Shown in pieces: positions 37,397 through 45,951 of a stretch of 64,000 nt of DNA. Source of the DNA: Pseudomonas leptonychotis (GTDB lineage Bacteria; Pseudomonadota; Gammaproteobacteria; Pseudomonadales; Pseudomonadaceae); NCBI RefSeq assembly GCF_004920405.1, contig NZ_RFLV01000001.1, forward strand, positions 1,364,001-1,428,000, in the 5' to 3' direction. Every line of letters begins with the position of its first letter. Position 1 is the stretch's first letter. The position numbers were made by a program, and so were the translations under genes. The notes beneath the pieces are model-generated. The model was not told where the DNA came from. It was given only the letters and a program-made list of their open reading frames with translations, and ran no database searches.

Positions 37397-37819
37397 TTAC
37401 AGGCCAGACATCTTCTGGATCGCGCCACGTAGCTCATCATCCGAGCAATCGGCGCAGGTGCCTTTCGGCGGCATCGCATTGATACCCGAAATGGCTTTAG
37501 CCAGGATCCCGTCAAGACCGCCCTCTGCATCAGCACGAGCTTTCCAGGCAGCGGTGTCACCAATTTTCGGCGCACCCAAGATACCCGGGGTATGGCAAGC
37601 GCCGCAGTGCTTAGTAATGATGTCATCAGCAGTACGCGCAGCACCGCCAGCGGCAACCGCAACTGCACCCACGCCTTTGCATTCTTCACCCATTACGCAG
37701 ACTTGACCTACCGGCTTCAGTCGCTCGGCAATCGCATCGTCGGTCGTGGCCTGAGCAGTCACTGCCCACAGGGCCAACACGGTAGCCTGAGCTACCAGGA
37801 TCTTTTTTATCAGGTTCAC
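37397..37819 (-). CDS. cycB: Cytochrome c5
   Basis: 140 residues from GTG 37819 behind GAGGGTG. Signal peptide about 1-24 (ending AVTAQA), then a linker and one c-type heme site CGACH with distal Met in INAMPPKG. The C-terminal CADCSDDEL pair of cysteines is typical of cytochrome c5. A periplasmic electron carrier. PAO1 has cycB at the same place beside pauR. Confidence 0.92.
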   Translation of the reverse strand: MNLIKKILVAQATVLALWAVTAQATTDDAIAERLKPVGQVCVMGEECKGVGAVAVAAGGAARTADDIITKHCGACHTPGILGAPKIGDTAAWKARADAEGGLDGILAKAISGINAMPPKGTCADCSDDELRGAIQKMSGL

Positions 37820-37929
37820 GGTACACCCTCATCGTGGCTAGTCTCGCTCGCGGCCACGGTTTCGCGAGCGGGGGTCAGTATAACGGCAAGCTGCGGCCGC
37901 CGAAACAACCCGTATTGTCGCAGGGTTAT

Positions 37930-38478
37930 CTAGAAATTCGCCGGAGTGGTGGCGCTGATTAGGCGTGCCGGATGCTCGAACGGATTACGAAAACGGTGCG
38001 GTTTGCTGCTCTCGAAGTAGTAACTGTCGCCTGGTTCGAGAATAAACACCTCACTGCCGACGGTCAGTTCTAGCTTGCCGGAGACCAGCATGCCGGCCTC
38101 TTCACCTTCATGGGCGTACATCTCGTCACCGGTGTCAGAGCCACTCGGGTAAGTCTCATCGAGGAAGGAAATAGCCCGGCTCGGGTGCGCCTTGCCCACC
38201 AATTTCATGGTGATAGCACCGCTGCAGATATCAGTAAGTTCGGCGGCTCGGTAGACCACCTGGGCCTGGTTATCCGGTTCCACATCCAGGGAGAAGAACT
38301 CCACCAGCGACATGGGGATACCTGCCAACACCTTTTTCAACGAACTGATCGAGGGGCTTACGCTGTTCTTCTCGATCATCGAAATAGTGCTGTTAGTGAC
38401 GCCCGCCCGTTTAGCGAGTTCACGCTGGGAAAGGCCTTTGAGTTTGCGAATGGATTGCAGTCGTACACCGACGTCCAA
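37930..38478 (-). CDS. pauR: Polyamine-responsive XRE-cupin repressor PauR
   Basis: 182 residues if started at TTG 38478, which has AAGGGGG eight bases upstream; the longer frame to 38565 adds 29 residues of no family resemblance. Helix-turn-helix at the very N-terminus (LSQRELAKRAGVTNSTISMI), cupin domain at about 105-180 (HEGEEAGMLVSGKLELTVG, EPGDSYYFESSKPHRF). PauR represses the pau polyamine catabolism genes in Pseudomonas and releases DNA on binding putrescine or cadaverine. The position between cycB and dadX equals PAO1. Its targets here would include the FAD oxidases, ligase and aldehyde dehydrogenase of this window. Confidence 0.9.
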   Translation of the reverse strand: MDVGVRLQSIRKLKGLSQRELAKRAGVTNSTISMIEKNSVSPSISSLKKVLAGIPMSLVEFFSLDVEPDNQAQVVYRAAELTDICSGAITMKLVGKAHPSRAISFLDETYPSGSDTGDEMYAHEGEEAGMLVSGKLELTVGSEVFILEPGDSYYFESSKPHRFRNPFEHPARLISATTPANF

Positions 38479-38579
38479 TGCTGGAGCCCCCTTGGGATAG
38501 ATACGGAAAAGTCGCCGTATCATCGCATAGCGTTCGGAATTTACAACACTCGTGTTCAAACTCATCTACAAACGCGCGT

Positions 38580-39653
38580 TTAACCCCCGAGATAGAGCAG
38601 CGGTGCTCGACGCAGATTGCAAAACAACTGATAAGGAATACTGCCTGCCTGAGTGGCCACGTCGCTGGCCAGCACCTGCTTGCCCCAGAGTTCGACCCGG
38701 CTGCCCAAGCCCGCCTGGGGTACGTCGGTCAGGTCCACCGTGAGCATGTCCATCGACACCCGGCCGATCAAGCGAGTCAGTTGGCCGTCCACCGCCACCG
38801 GCGTTCCTGTCGGTGCGTGGCGCGGATAGCCATCGGCATAACCCATGGCCACCACACCCACACGGGTCGGCCGCTCACTGACAAAACGCGCGCCATAACC
38901 CACCGGCTCGCCAGCCGGCAGCTCGCGCACGCTAATGATCTTCGACTCCAAGGTCATCACCGGCTGCAAGCGCGCGGCCACGGCCTGCGCCTGCTCAAAC
39001 GGGGTAGCGCCATACAGCATGATGCCAGGGCGTACCCAGTCACTTGGAACGGCCGGCCAACCGAGCACAGCCGGCGAGTTACGCAGGCTGACCTCGGCGA
39101 CAAGGCCCTGACGGGCCTGCTGGAAGACGGCCAGTTGTTCTTCGCTACGCGGGCAATCCAGCTCGTCAGCGCGGGCGAAGTGGCTCATCAAAACGATTTT
39201 CTCCACCTTGCCGCTGGCCAGCAGGCGCTGATAAGCAGCCTGATATTCCGCTGGATGCAGGCCGACACGGTGCATGCCGCTGTCCATCTTCAGCCACACC
39301 GTCAGCGGCGTGCGCAGGGGGCTGCGCTCGATCACCTCCAGCTGCCACAACGAATGCACCACACACCACAAATCATGTTGCTCAATCAGCGCTAATTCAT
39401 CGATCTCGAAGAAGCCTTCCAGCAGCAGAATTGGCCCGCGGATGCCGGCCTCACGCAGTTGCAGCGCTTCTTCGATACAGGCCACGGCAAAACCATCGGC
39501 ATCATTCTGCAACGCCTGCGCACAGCGCACCGCACCATGACCGTAAGCATCCGCCTTAATCACCGCCAGCGCCCGCGCGCCAGTCACCTCACGGGCCAGT
39601 TGGTAGTTGTGACGCAAGGCGTTGAGGTCGATCAGGGCACGAGCAGGACGCAT
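38580..39653 (-). CDS. dadX: Catabolic alanine racemase
   Basis: 357 residues. PLP enzyme interconverting L- and D-alanine, so that DadA can oxidise the D form. Seen: PLP lysine in [30 protein letters not shown] (catalytic Tyr region), MGYADGYPR and VDLTDVPQ near the end. Length is right for DadX/Alr. It is last of the dadA-ridA-dadX series but separated from ridA by a terminator-like hairpin, so it may be read partly from its own promoter. Confidence 0.95.
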   Translation of the reverse strand: MRPARALIDLNALRHNYQLAREVTGARALAVIKADAYGHGAVRCAQALQNDADGFAVACIEEALQLREAGIRGPILLLEGFFEIDELALIEQHDLWCVVHSLWQLEVIERSPLRTPLTVWLKMDSGMHRVGLHPAEYQAAYQRLLASGKVEKIVLMSHFARADELDCPRSEEQLAVFQQARQGLVAEVSLRNSPAVLGWPAVPSDWVRPGIMLYGATPFEQAQAVAARLQPVMTLESKIISVRELPAGEPVGYGARFVSERPTRVGVVAMGYADGYPRHAPTGTPVAVDGQLTRLIGRVSMDMLTVDLTDVPQAGLGSRVELWGKQVLASDVATQAGSIPYQLFCNLRRAPLLYLGG

Positions 39654-39727
39654 GATGTTCTCGGCTATCAGCAGTGTTTAGGCTTTGAAAATGGCCCGAA
39701 GAATCGCCGCCAGAGATGGTCGGCTAT

Positions 39728-39753
39728 AAAAAAGCCCGGTGTGATCGCCGGGC
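39728..39753 (-). terminator. Hairpin terminator between ridA and dadX
   Basis: GCCCGG (39734-39739) and CCGGGC (39748-39753), with a T-run on the minus strand (complement of 39728-39733). It would end or attenuate the dadA-ridA transcript. Confidence 0.75.
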
Positions 39754-39781
39754 AAACACCTATTGCAAATGGGGCAGCCGA

Positions 39782-40132
39782 CTAAAGAGCGGCCACGATG
39801 GTCATTTCCACCAAAACTTCCGGCTTGTACATCTTGGCCTCGACGCAGGCCCGCGCCGGTGCTGCACCCGGCGCGACCCAGGCATCCCAGACCTGATTGA
39901 GACCGGCGTAATCGCGGTCCATGTCCTTCAGGTAAATGGTCACGGAGAGGATCTTCGACTTATCGCTGCCGGCCTCGGCCAAAAAACGGTCGGTACTGGC
40001 CAGGGTTTCGCGGGTTTGCTGCACGATGTCGCCACTGTAATCATCGGCCAATTGGCCGGCCAGATAGACCGTGCCGTTATGGATCACGATCTCGCTATGA
40101 CGTGTTTCAGTGTGCAGGCGCTGTACTGACAT
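39782..40132 (-). CDS. ridA: RidA-family imine/enamine deaminase
   Basis: 116 residues, ATG 40132 behind GGAG. YjgF/RidA fold: [27 protein letters not shown], the dad-linked [17 protein letters not shown] stretch ([17 protein letters not shown]) with the conserved Arg. It clears reactive imines released by amino acid oxidation, here probably the 2-iminoacid made by DadA. Its first 26 bases overlap the end of dadA, so the two are translated together. Confidence 0.93.
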   Translation of the reverse strand: MSVQRLHTETRHSEIVIHNGTVYLAGQLADDYSGDIVQQTRETLASTDRFLAEAGSDKSKILSVTIYLKDMDRDYAGLNQVWDAWVAPGAAPARACVEAKMYKPEVLVEMTIVAAL

Positions 40133-41405
40133 GTTTATGAGTCTCCTGGGTGCGGCTGTAGCGGGAAATATCCAGGCCTTCGGCGCTGATCTGCGGGCGC
40201 TTTTTCGCCATCAGGTCGGCAAGCAGGCGACCGGAGCCACAGGCCATGGTCCAGCCCAGTGTGCCGTGGCCGGTGTTAAGGAACAAATTGCGCAAGCCGG
40301 TGGCCCCCACAATCGGGGTGCCGTCCGGGGTGGCCGGACGCAGGCCGGTCCAGAATTCAGCCTGGCTAAGATCGCCGCCTTGCGGGTAAAGATCGGCGGT
40401 GATCATTTCCAGGGTTTCGCGGCGGCGCGGATTGAGGCTCAGGTCAAAGCCGGCGATTTCCGCCATGCCGCCGACGCGGATGCGGTTGTCGAAACGGGTG
40501 ATCGCGACCTTGTAGGTTTCATCAAGGATGGTCGAAGTCGGCGCCATCGCGGCATTGGTGATGGGCACGGTCAACGAGTAGCCCTTGAGCGGATACACCG
40601 GCGCCTTAATGCCCAATGGCTTGAGCAGTTGCGGGCTGAAGCTGCCAAGAGCCAATACATAGCGGTCGGCAGTTTCCAGCTTGCCGTCGATCCACACGCC
40701 ATTGACCCGGTCACCCACCGCCTCGATGCGCTGGATGTTCTGACCGAAGCGGAACTCCACACCCAACGCCTTGGCCATATCGGCCAGTTTGTTGGTGAAC
40801 AGCTGGCAATCGCCGGTCTGGTCATTCGGCAGGCGCAAGGCACCGGCCAGCTTGTCGGTCACCGCCGCCAGGGCCGGCTCAACGCGGGCAATGCCAGCGC
40901 GATCGAGCACTTCATAAGGCACACCGGATTGCTGCAGCACGGCGATGTCTTTCGCGGCGTTATCCAGTTGCGCCTGGGTGCGGAACAGCTGGGTGGTGCC
41001 CAGGCTGCGGCCTTCATAAGCGATTCCAGTTTCCGCACGCAGTTCATCGAGGCAGTCACGGCTGTACTCAGACAGACGCACCATACGCTCCTTGTTCACC
41101 GCGTAACGGCTGGCGGTGCAGTTGCGCAGCATCTGCGCCATCCACAGGTATTGGTCGATATCGGCGGTGGCCTTGATCGCCAGCGGCGCGTGCTTTTGCA
41201 GCAACCATTTGATGGCCTTCAATGGTACGCCTGGCGCTGCCCATGGCGAGGCATAGCCAGGGGAGACCTGGCCGGCGTTGGCGAAGCTGGTTTCCATGGC
41301 CGGGGCGTTCTGCCGATCGACCACCACCACTTCAAAACCCTGACGCGCCAGGTAATACGCACTGGCTGTGCCAATCACACCGCTACCGAGAACCAGAACC
41401 CGCAT
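40107..41405 (-). CDS. dadA: D-amino acid dehydrogenase small subunit
   Basis: 432 residues from ATG 41405 ([20 protein letters not shown]) behind GAGGAG; ATG 41432 upstream is less likely. FAD enzyme bound to the inner-membrane respiratory chain that oxidises D-alanine and other D-amino acids to oxo acids. Seen: GxGxxG flavin site at the N-terminus, [16 protein letters not shown], and C-terminal [14 protein letters not shown] with [16 protein letters not shown]. Full family length. Divergent from its regulator at 41561. Confidence 0.96.
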   Translation of the reverse strand: MRVLVLGSGVIGTASAYYLARQGFEVVVVDRQNAPAMETSFANAGQVSPGYASPWAAPGVPLKAIKWLLQKHAPLAIKATADIDQYLWMAQMLRNCTASRYAVNKERMVRLSEYSRDCLDELRAETGIAYEGRSLGTTQLFRTQAQLDNAAKDIAVLQQSGVPYEVLDRAGIARVEPALAAVTDKLAGALRLPNDQTGDCQLFTNKLADMAKALGVEFRFGQNIQRIEAVGDRVNGVWIDGKLETADRYVLALGSFSPQLLKPLGIKAPVYPLKGYSLTVPITNAAMAPTSTILDETYKVAITRFDNRIRVGGMAEIAGFDLSLNPRRRETLEMITADLYPQGGDLSQAEFWTGLRPATPDGTPIVGATGLRNLFLNTGHGTLGWTMACGSGRLLADLMAKKRPQISAEGLDISRYSRTQETHKHVSTAPAH

Positions 41406-41560
41406 GTCACTCTCCTCGTCGCGACCGAGCACGACGGATAATTCTTGAGATCACAATTGATCGCAGTATAGGAAGAGATGACCAGTGCTTTTCACTATAT
41501 AACTAGCTATATTTGGCGACAATTATTGGCAATATCGCTTTCTATAGAGGGGTATCCACC
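41406..41560. promoter_or_regulatory. Divergent promoter region dadA / lrp
   Basis: 155 bases, AT-rich in the middle. It includes the near-palindrome ATATAACTAGCTATAT (41497-41512 region) and ATAGAGG ahead of the regulator. Lrp-type regulators bind several degenerate AT-rich sites in such regions; the pairing with dadA is inferred from position. Confidence 0.5.
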
Positions 41561-42049
41561 ATGCGCACCCAGCATCAGAGCCGCCGCGAACTGGACAAGA
41601 TTGACCGCAACATCCTGCGTATCCTGCAAGACGATGGGCGCATCAGCTTTACCGAACTGGGCGAACGCGTCGGCCTGTCGACCACGCCGTGCACCGAACG
41701 GGTCCGCCGCCTGGAGCGCGAAGGCATCATCATGGGCTACCACGCGCGCCTCAACCCACAGCAGCTCAAAGCCAGCCTGCTGGTATTCGTCGAGATCAGC
41801 CTGGACTACAAGTCCGGCGACACGTTCGAAGAGTTTCGCCGCGCCGTGCTCAAGCTGCCGCACGTGCTGGAGTGCCACCTGGTGTCGGGGGATTTCGATT
41901 ACCTGGTGAAAGCACGGATTAACGAGATGGCCAGCTACCGCAAGCTGCTCGGCGATATCCTGCTCAAGCTGCCGCATGTGCGCGAGTCGAAGAGCTATAT
42001 CGTTATGGAAGAAGTGAAAGAGAGCCTGAGCCTGCCGATTGCCGAGTAA
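41561..42049 (+). CDS. lrp: Lrp/AsnC-family regulator of the dad genes
   Basis: 162 residues from ATG 41561 (MRTQHQSRRELDKIDRNIL) behind GAGGGG; in-frame ATG 41513 is too close to the dadA promoter and adds nothing of the family. Helix-turn-helix (LGERVGLSTTPCTERVRRLE) followed by the effector-binding RAM domain (about 75-150). In P. aeruginosa this gene (PA5308) activates dadAX in response to alanine. An octameric DNA-wrapping protein by family. Confidence 0.92.
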   Translation: MRTQHQSRRELDKIDRNILRILQDDGRISFTELGERVGLSTTPCTERVRRLEREGIIMGYHARLNPQQLKASLLVFVEISLDYKSGDTFEEFRRAVLKLPHVLECHLVSGDFDYLVKARINEMASYRKLLGDILLKLPHVRESKSYIVMEEVKESLSLPIAE

Positions 42050-42068
42050 CCCTCGGCAATCGGTTTCT

Positions 42069-42128
42069 GTGGGAGCGGCTTTAGCCGCGATGCGCTGCCG
42101 GGCTTTCGTAGCTGAAGCCACTCCCGCA
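42069..42128. repeat. REP-like element (GTGGGAGCGGCTT type)
   Basis: Imperfect inverted arms: GTGGGAGCGGCTTTA at 42069 and TGAAGCCACTCCCGC at 42113-42127. Nested GGCTTTAGCC gives a second stem. This matches the common Pseudomonas REP sequence style and lies between convergent genes. Confidence 0.75.
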
Positions 42129-42144
42129 AGAGCAGCGACGTAAC

Positions 42145-42498
42145 CTACACCAGACGTTGGCGGGTGCTGGCGATCAACTGGTGTACATGCGCTTCCACGG
42201 CCGGCTCGATCATCTGCTCCGGCCCCTGACCACGCGGGCACGGCAGGCTCGGCGTGGTGCCGAACAACCGGCAGATCAATGGCCGCTGCTCGTACACCGT
42301 GCAGCCTTGCGGGCCGAGGTGCACGCAGTTGTACTCGGCCAGGGCGGCGTCGTGCTCGGCGTCGCTTTTCACCGGCAGGCGCGACATTTCTTCGGACGAC
42401 GCGGTGACCGGGCCACAGCAATCGTGACAGCCCGGCACACAGGCGAAACTGGGGATCTGCAAACGTAGTTGGTCGATCTTGCGGTTAGTACAGCTCAT
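42145..42498 (-). CDS. YkgJ-family cysteine-cluster protein
   Basis: 117 residues from ATG 42498. Cysteines in CVPGCHDCC (near 20-29), CVHLGPQGC, ICRLFG and LPCPRG match the CxxCxxCC cluster of the YkgJ/UPF0153 family, thought to bind zinc or an iron-sulfur cluster. Function unknown. The preceding codon TTG at 42501 is less likely as a start. Single gene, convergent with lrp. Confidence 0.85.
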   Translation of the reverse strand: MSCTNRKIDQLRLQIPSFACVPGCHDCCGPVTASSEEMSRLPVKSDAEHDAALAEYNCVHLGPQGCTVYEQRPLICRLFGTTPSLPCPRGQGPEQMIEPAVEAHVHQLIASTRQRLV

Positions 42499-42673
42499 CA
42501 ACAGCGCTCGGTAGAAAACTCGCGCATCTTAACCGCCAACCCCTGCTCTGCGCCGGCAAACGACGATCGGCGCCCAGGAAAAACAGTTTTTACCGCCTCC
42601 CCCCTTGGCTTGTGACAAGTAGCGCGCTTATCCTGCGTCAAATTTTAACAACACATAAAACAGGATTTCGCAC

Positions 42674-43999
42674 ATGAACGCCCGCGTTCACCAGCCGCAA
42701 CAGCCAGCCGTGCACAACGATCAGCACGCCCCCTCCTACTACGCCGCCACTGCCAACCAGCAGCTGGCCTATCCGCCGCTGGCGGGTGAGGAGCTGGCCG
42801 ATGTGTGCATTGTCGGTGGCGGGTTCTCCGGCCTGAATACCGCCATCGAACTGACCCAGAAGGGCTTCTCGGTGGTGCTGGTGGAGGCGCACCAGATCGG
42901 CTGGGGCGCCAGCGGGCGCAATGGCGGCCAGTTGATTCGCGGCGTCGGTCACGGCGTCGAGCAGTTCGCTTCAGTGATTGGCAGCGAAGGTGTACGCCAG
43001 ATCAAGCTGATGGGCCTGGAGGCGGTGGAAATCGTGCGCGGCCGCGTTGAGCAGTTCAACATCGACTGCGACCTGACCTGGGGTTACTGCGACCTGGCCA
43101 ACAAACCGGCGCACCTGGACGACTTCGCCGAAGACAAGGCCGAGCTCGAAAGCCTCGGCTATCGCCACGAACTGCGCCTGCTGCAAGCCGAGCAGATGCA
43201 CCAGGTGGTCGGCTCCGACCGCTACGCCGGCGGCATGATCGATATGGGCTCAGGCCATCTGCACCCGCTCAATCTGGCCCTCGGCGAAGCAGCAGCCGCT
43301 GCCAGCCTGGGCGTGCGCCTGTACGAGCATTCGCCGGTTACGCATATCGACTACGGCAGCGAAGTGCAGGTGCACACCACCAGCGGCAAGGTCCGCGCCA
43401 AAACTCTGGTGCTGGCCTGCAACGCCTACCTCAATGGTCTCAACAGCAAACTCGGCGGCAAGGTGTTGCCCGCCGGCAGCTACGTGATCGCCACCGAGCC
43501 GCTCTCCGCAGCCCAAGCGCGCAACCTGATCCCGCAGAATATGGCCCTGTGCGACCAGCGCGTGACGGTCGATTACTTCCGCCTGTCCGCCGACAACCGC
43601 CTGCTATTCGGCGGTGCCTGTCACTATTCCGGGCGCGATCCTGCGGACATTGCCGGCTATATGCGACCGAAAATGCTGCAAGCCTTCCCACATCTGCAAG
43701 ACGTGAAAATCGACTTCCAGTGGGGCGGCATGATCGGCATCGGCGCCAACCGCCTGCCACAAATTGGTCGACTTGCGGAGCACAGCAACGTGTTCTTCGC
43801 CCAGGCCTACGCCGGCCACGGCGTAAACGCCACTCACCTGGCCGGCAAGCTTCTGGCCGAGGCTATCAGCGGCCAGCAAGGCGGCGGCTTCGAGCTCTTC
43901 GACAAGGTGCCGCACATGACCTTCCCCGGCGGCAAACACCTGCGCTCGCCGCTGCTGGCGCTGGGCATGCTCTGGCATCGGATGAAAGAGCTGGTCTAA
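42674..43999 (+). CDS. FAD-dependent gamma-glutamylpolyamine oxidase (PauB-type)
   Basis: 441 residues, ATG 42674 behind CAGGA. DAO-fold: VCIVGGGFSGLNTAIELTQ, WGASGRNGGQLIRGVGHG, and C-terminal FAQAYAGHGVNATHLAGKL. It resembles the oxidase at 24314 over the whole length, including the FPGG near the end, so the two are paralogues with perhaps different polyamine preference. In PAO1 a PauB paralogue (PA5309) follows lrp, as here. The leader has TTAACAACACATAAAAC just before the ribosome-binding site, which resembles a Hfq/Crc target. Confidence 0.88.
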   Translation: MNARVHQPQQPAVHNDQHAPSYYAATANQQLAYPPLAGEELADVCIVGGGFSGLNTAIELTQKGFSVVLVEAHQIGWGASGRNGGQLIRGVGHGVEQFASVIGSEGVRQIKLMGLEAVEIVRGRVEQFNIDCDLTWGYCDLANKPAHLDDFAEDKAELESLGYRHELRLLQAEQMHQVVGSDRYAGGMIDMGSGHLHPLNLALGEAAAAASLGVRLYEHSPVTHIDYGSEVQVHTTSGKVRAKTLVLACNAYLNGLNSKLGGKVLPAGSYVIATEPLSAAQARNLIPQNMALCDQRVTVDYFRLSADNRLLFGGACHYSGRDPADIAGYMRPKMLQAFPHLQDVKIDFQWGGMIGIGANRLPQIGRLAEHSNVFFAQAYAGHGVNATHLAGKLLAEAISGQQGGGFELFDKVPHMTFPGGKHLRSPLLALGMLWHRMKELV

Positions 44000-44064
44000 C
44001 CCACGCAACCCAGCAGGCCGTCTGCGCCCTGCTGCTCGTCAACTCAGGGCCGCGTGGCCTCAAC

Positions 44065-44310
44065 TTAGAGTGTCCAGAACGGACACAAGGCTTCACGCTG
44101 CGCCTGCGCGCGGCTCAAGCCGACATCCTTCAGTTGCTCATCGCTTAACGTCAGCAACGCGCGCCGCGTCGCTAAGCGCCGACAGAACAGCCTCCAGCGG
44201 CCGACAGCCGAAGTGCTTTTATCTTTCTGACCATACAGATGCTCGGCTACGGCCCCTTGCCGCAGCGCTTCTGGTTTCAGCACCAGCCTTGCATCACTTA
44301 ACCCGTTCAT
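44065..44310 (-). CDS. DUF1127-domain small protein
   Basis: 81 residues from ATG 44310, which has AGGAG six bases upstream; ATG 44346 lacks such a site. The C-terminal part carries the DUF1127 helix pair (WRLFCRRLATRRALLTLSDE then LKDVGLSRAQAQREA). In other bacteria short DUF1127 proteins bind RNA and affect phosphate or nitrogen metabolism; its role here is unknown. It is divergent from the MocR regulator and ends close to the oxidase gene on the other strand. Confidence 0.82.
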   Translation of the reverse strand: MNGLSDARLVLKPEALRQGAVAEHLYGQKDKSTSAVGRWRLFCRRLATRRALLTLSDEQLKDVGLSRAQAQREALCPFWTL

Positions 44311-44490
44311 CGCCTGCTCCTGCCCGAAAGCCTGGTAGGTGTTCATGATGAACGCGCCAATAAAAGCATGACAGATTCAAATAACTACTTTTAAATCCAT
44401 ACAGCTTTGTCATAACACAGTCTGAATGACAGATTTACAGCCCATCTGTACTGGTTTTACCAACACCGATAGCATTGCGAGGTAGCTGTC

Positions 44491-45951
44491 ATGACGCTCT
44501 ACATCAATCTTGCCGAGCTACTCAGCGACCGCATCGAGCAGGGCTTGTACCGCCCTGGCGATCGCTTGCCGTCGGTGCGCGCCCTAAGCATTGAACATGG
44601 CGTGAGCTTGAGTACGGTGCAGCAAGCCTATCGCCACCTGGAAGATCAGGGCCTGGCCACGCCCCGGCCGAAGTCGGGCTACTTCGTGCCGGCCGCGCGA
44701 AAAATGCCGGCACTGCCTAAGGTCAGCCGTATGGCTCAGCGCCCGGTGGATGTGTCGCAGTGGGATCAAGTGCTGGAGCTGATCAGCCAGCAACCCGGAC
44801 ACGAGGGCATGCTTCAGCTCAGCCGCGGCCGACCGGATATCGACAGCCCAACGCTTAAACCGCTGCTGCGCTCGCTGTCACGCCTGAGCCGTCGTCAGGA
44901 CGCCAACAGCCTGACCTACGGCTGCATTTACGGCCACCTGGGCATGCGCGAGCAGATCTCCCGACTGATGCTCGACTCCGGCTGCAACCTGTCGCCTCAG
45001 GACATCATCGTCACTACGGGCTGTCACGAGGCACTCTCCGCCGCCATACGCGCCGTCTGCCAGCCTGGCGACATTGTTGCTGTGGATTCGCCGAGCTTTC
45101 ACGGGGTCATGCAGGCACTCAAAGGCTTTGGCATGAAAGCCTTGGAGCTGCCGACCGACCCCATCAGCGGAATCAGTCTGGAAGCCCTAGAACTGGCCCT
45201 AGAGCAATGGCCGATAAAAGCCATTCAGCTGACTCCGACCTGCAACAACCCGCAGGGCTACATCATGCCCGACGCCAACAAGCGCGCCCTGCTGGCCCTG
45301 GCTCAACGCTATGACGTGGCGATTATCGAAGACGATGTTTACGGCGATCTGGCCTACAGCTACCCACGCCCACGCACGATCAAATCCTATGACGAAGATG
45401 GCCGTGTGCTGCTCTGCAGCTCTTTTTCCAAGACCCTGGCTCCAGGGCTGCGCATTGGCTGGATCGCCCCCGGGCGCTACTTGGAACAAGTGCTGCACAT
45501 GAAATACATGGGCACTGGCAGCACCGCGCAACTGCCACAGCTAGCACTCACTGAGTACCTTGCAGCAGGCCACTACGAGCCTCACCTGCGGCGCATGCGC
45601 GCGCAATACCAGCGCAGCCGTGATGTGATGATCGATTGGGTCAGCCGTTACTTCCCCGCCGGCACGCGGGTCAGCCGGCCGCAGGGCAGCTTTATGCTAT
45701 GGATTGAGCTGGAAGCCGGCTTCGACAGCCAGCGCCTGAACCGCGAACTGCTGCCGCATGCCATCCAGGTTGCGCCCGGCAGCATCTTTTCGGCGGCCGG
45801 CAAATACCGTAACTGCCTGCGCATCAACTACGCCGGCAAACCCACGCCGCAGCTTGAACAGGCGATACGTCAGGTCGGCGAATGCGTGGCCGCTTTACTG
45901 ACCGAGCAGCAACTCGTGCATAGCGGCGAAGAGACCAGCCTCACGCCCTGA
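44491..45951 (+). CDS. MocR-type GntR/aminotransferase regulator
   Basis: 486 residues. GntR winged helix (about 5-70, GDRLPSVRALSIEHGVSLSTV) fused to a fold-type I aminotransferase domain (about 110-470) with TYGCIYGHLGMREQI, NNPQGY, EDDVYGDLAY and the PLP lysine in SSFSKTLAPGLRIGW. Such proteins bind PLP and act as transcription regulators, not enzymes. It is divergent from DUF1127 and converges with the MFS gene (11-base overlap of ends). Likely target is a neighbouring gene. Confidence 0.9.
   Translation: MTLYINLAELLSDRIEQGLYRPGDRLPSVRALSIEHGVSLSTVQQAYRHLEDQGLATPRPKSGYFVPAARKMPALPKVSRMAQRPVDVSQWDQVLELISQQPGHEGMLQLSRGRPDIDSPTLKPLLRSLSRLSRRQDANSLTYGCIYGHLGMREQISRLMLDSGCNLSPQDIIVTTGCHEALSAAIRAVCQPGDIVAVDSPSFHGVMQALKGFGMKALELPTDPISGISLEALELALEQWPIKAIQLTPTCNNPQGYIMPDANKRALLALAQRYDVAIIEDDVYGDLAYSYPRPRTIKSYDEDGRVLLCSSFSKTLAPGLRIGWIAPGRYLEQVLHMKYMGTGSTAQLPQLALTEYLAAGHYEPHLRRMRAQYQRSRDVMIDWVSRYFPAGTRVSRPQGSFMLWIELEAGFDSQRLNRELLPHAIQVAPGSIFSAAGKYRNCLRINYAGKPTPQLEQAIRQVGECVAALLTEQQLVHSGEETSLTP

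Noticed and set aside
40110..41441. 443-codon frame on the + strand
   Set aside because: Mirror of dadA in the opposite strand; no domain, and dadA is certain.
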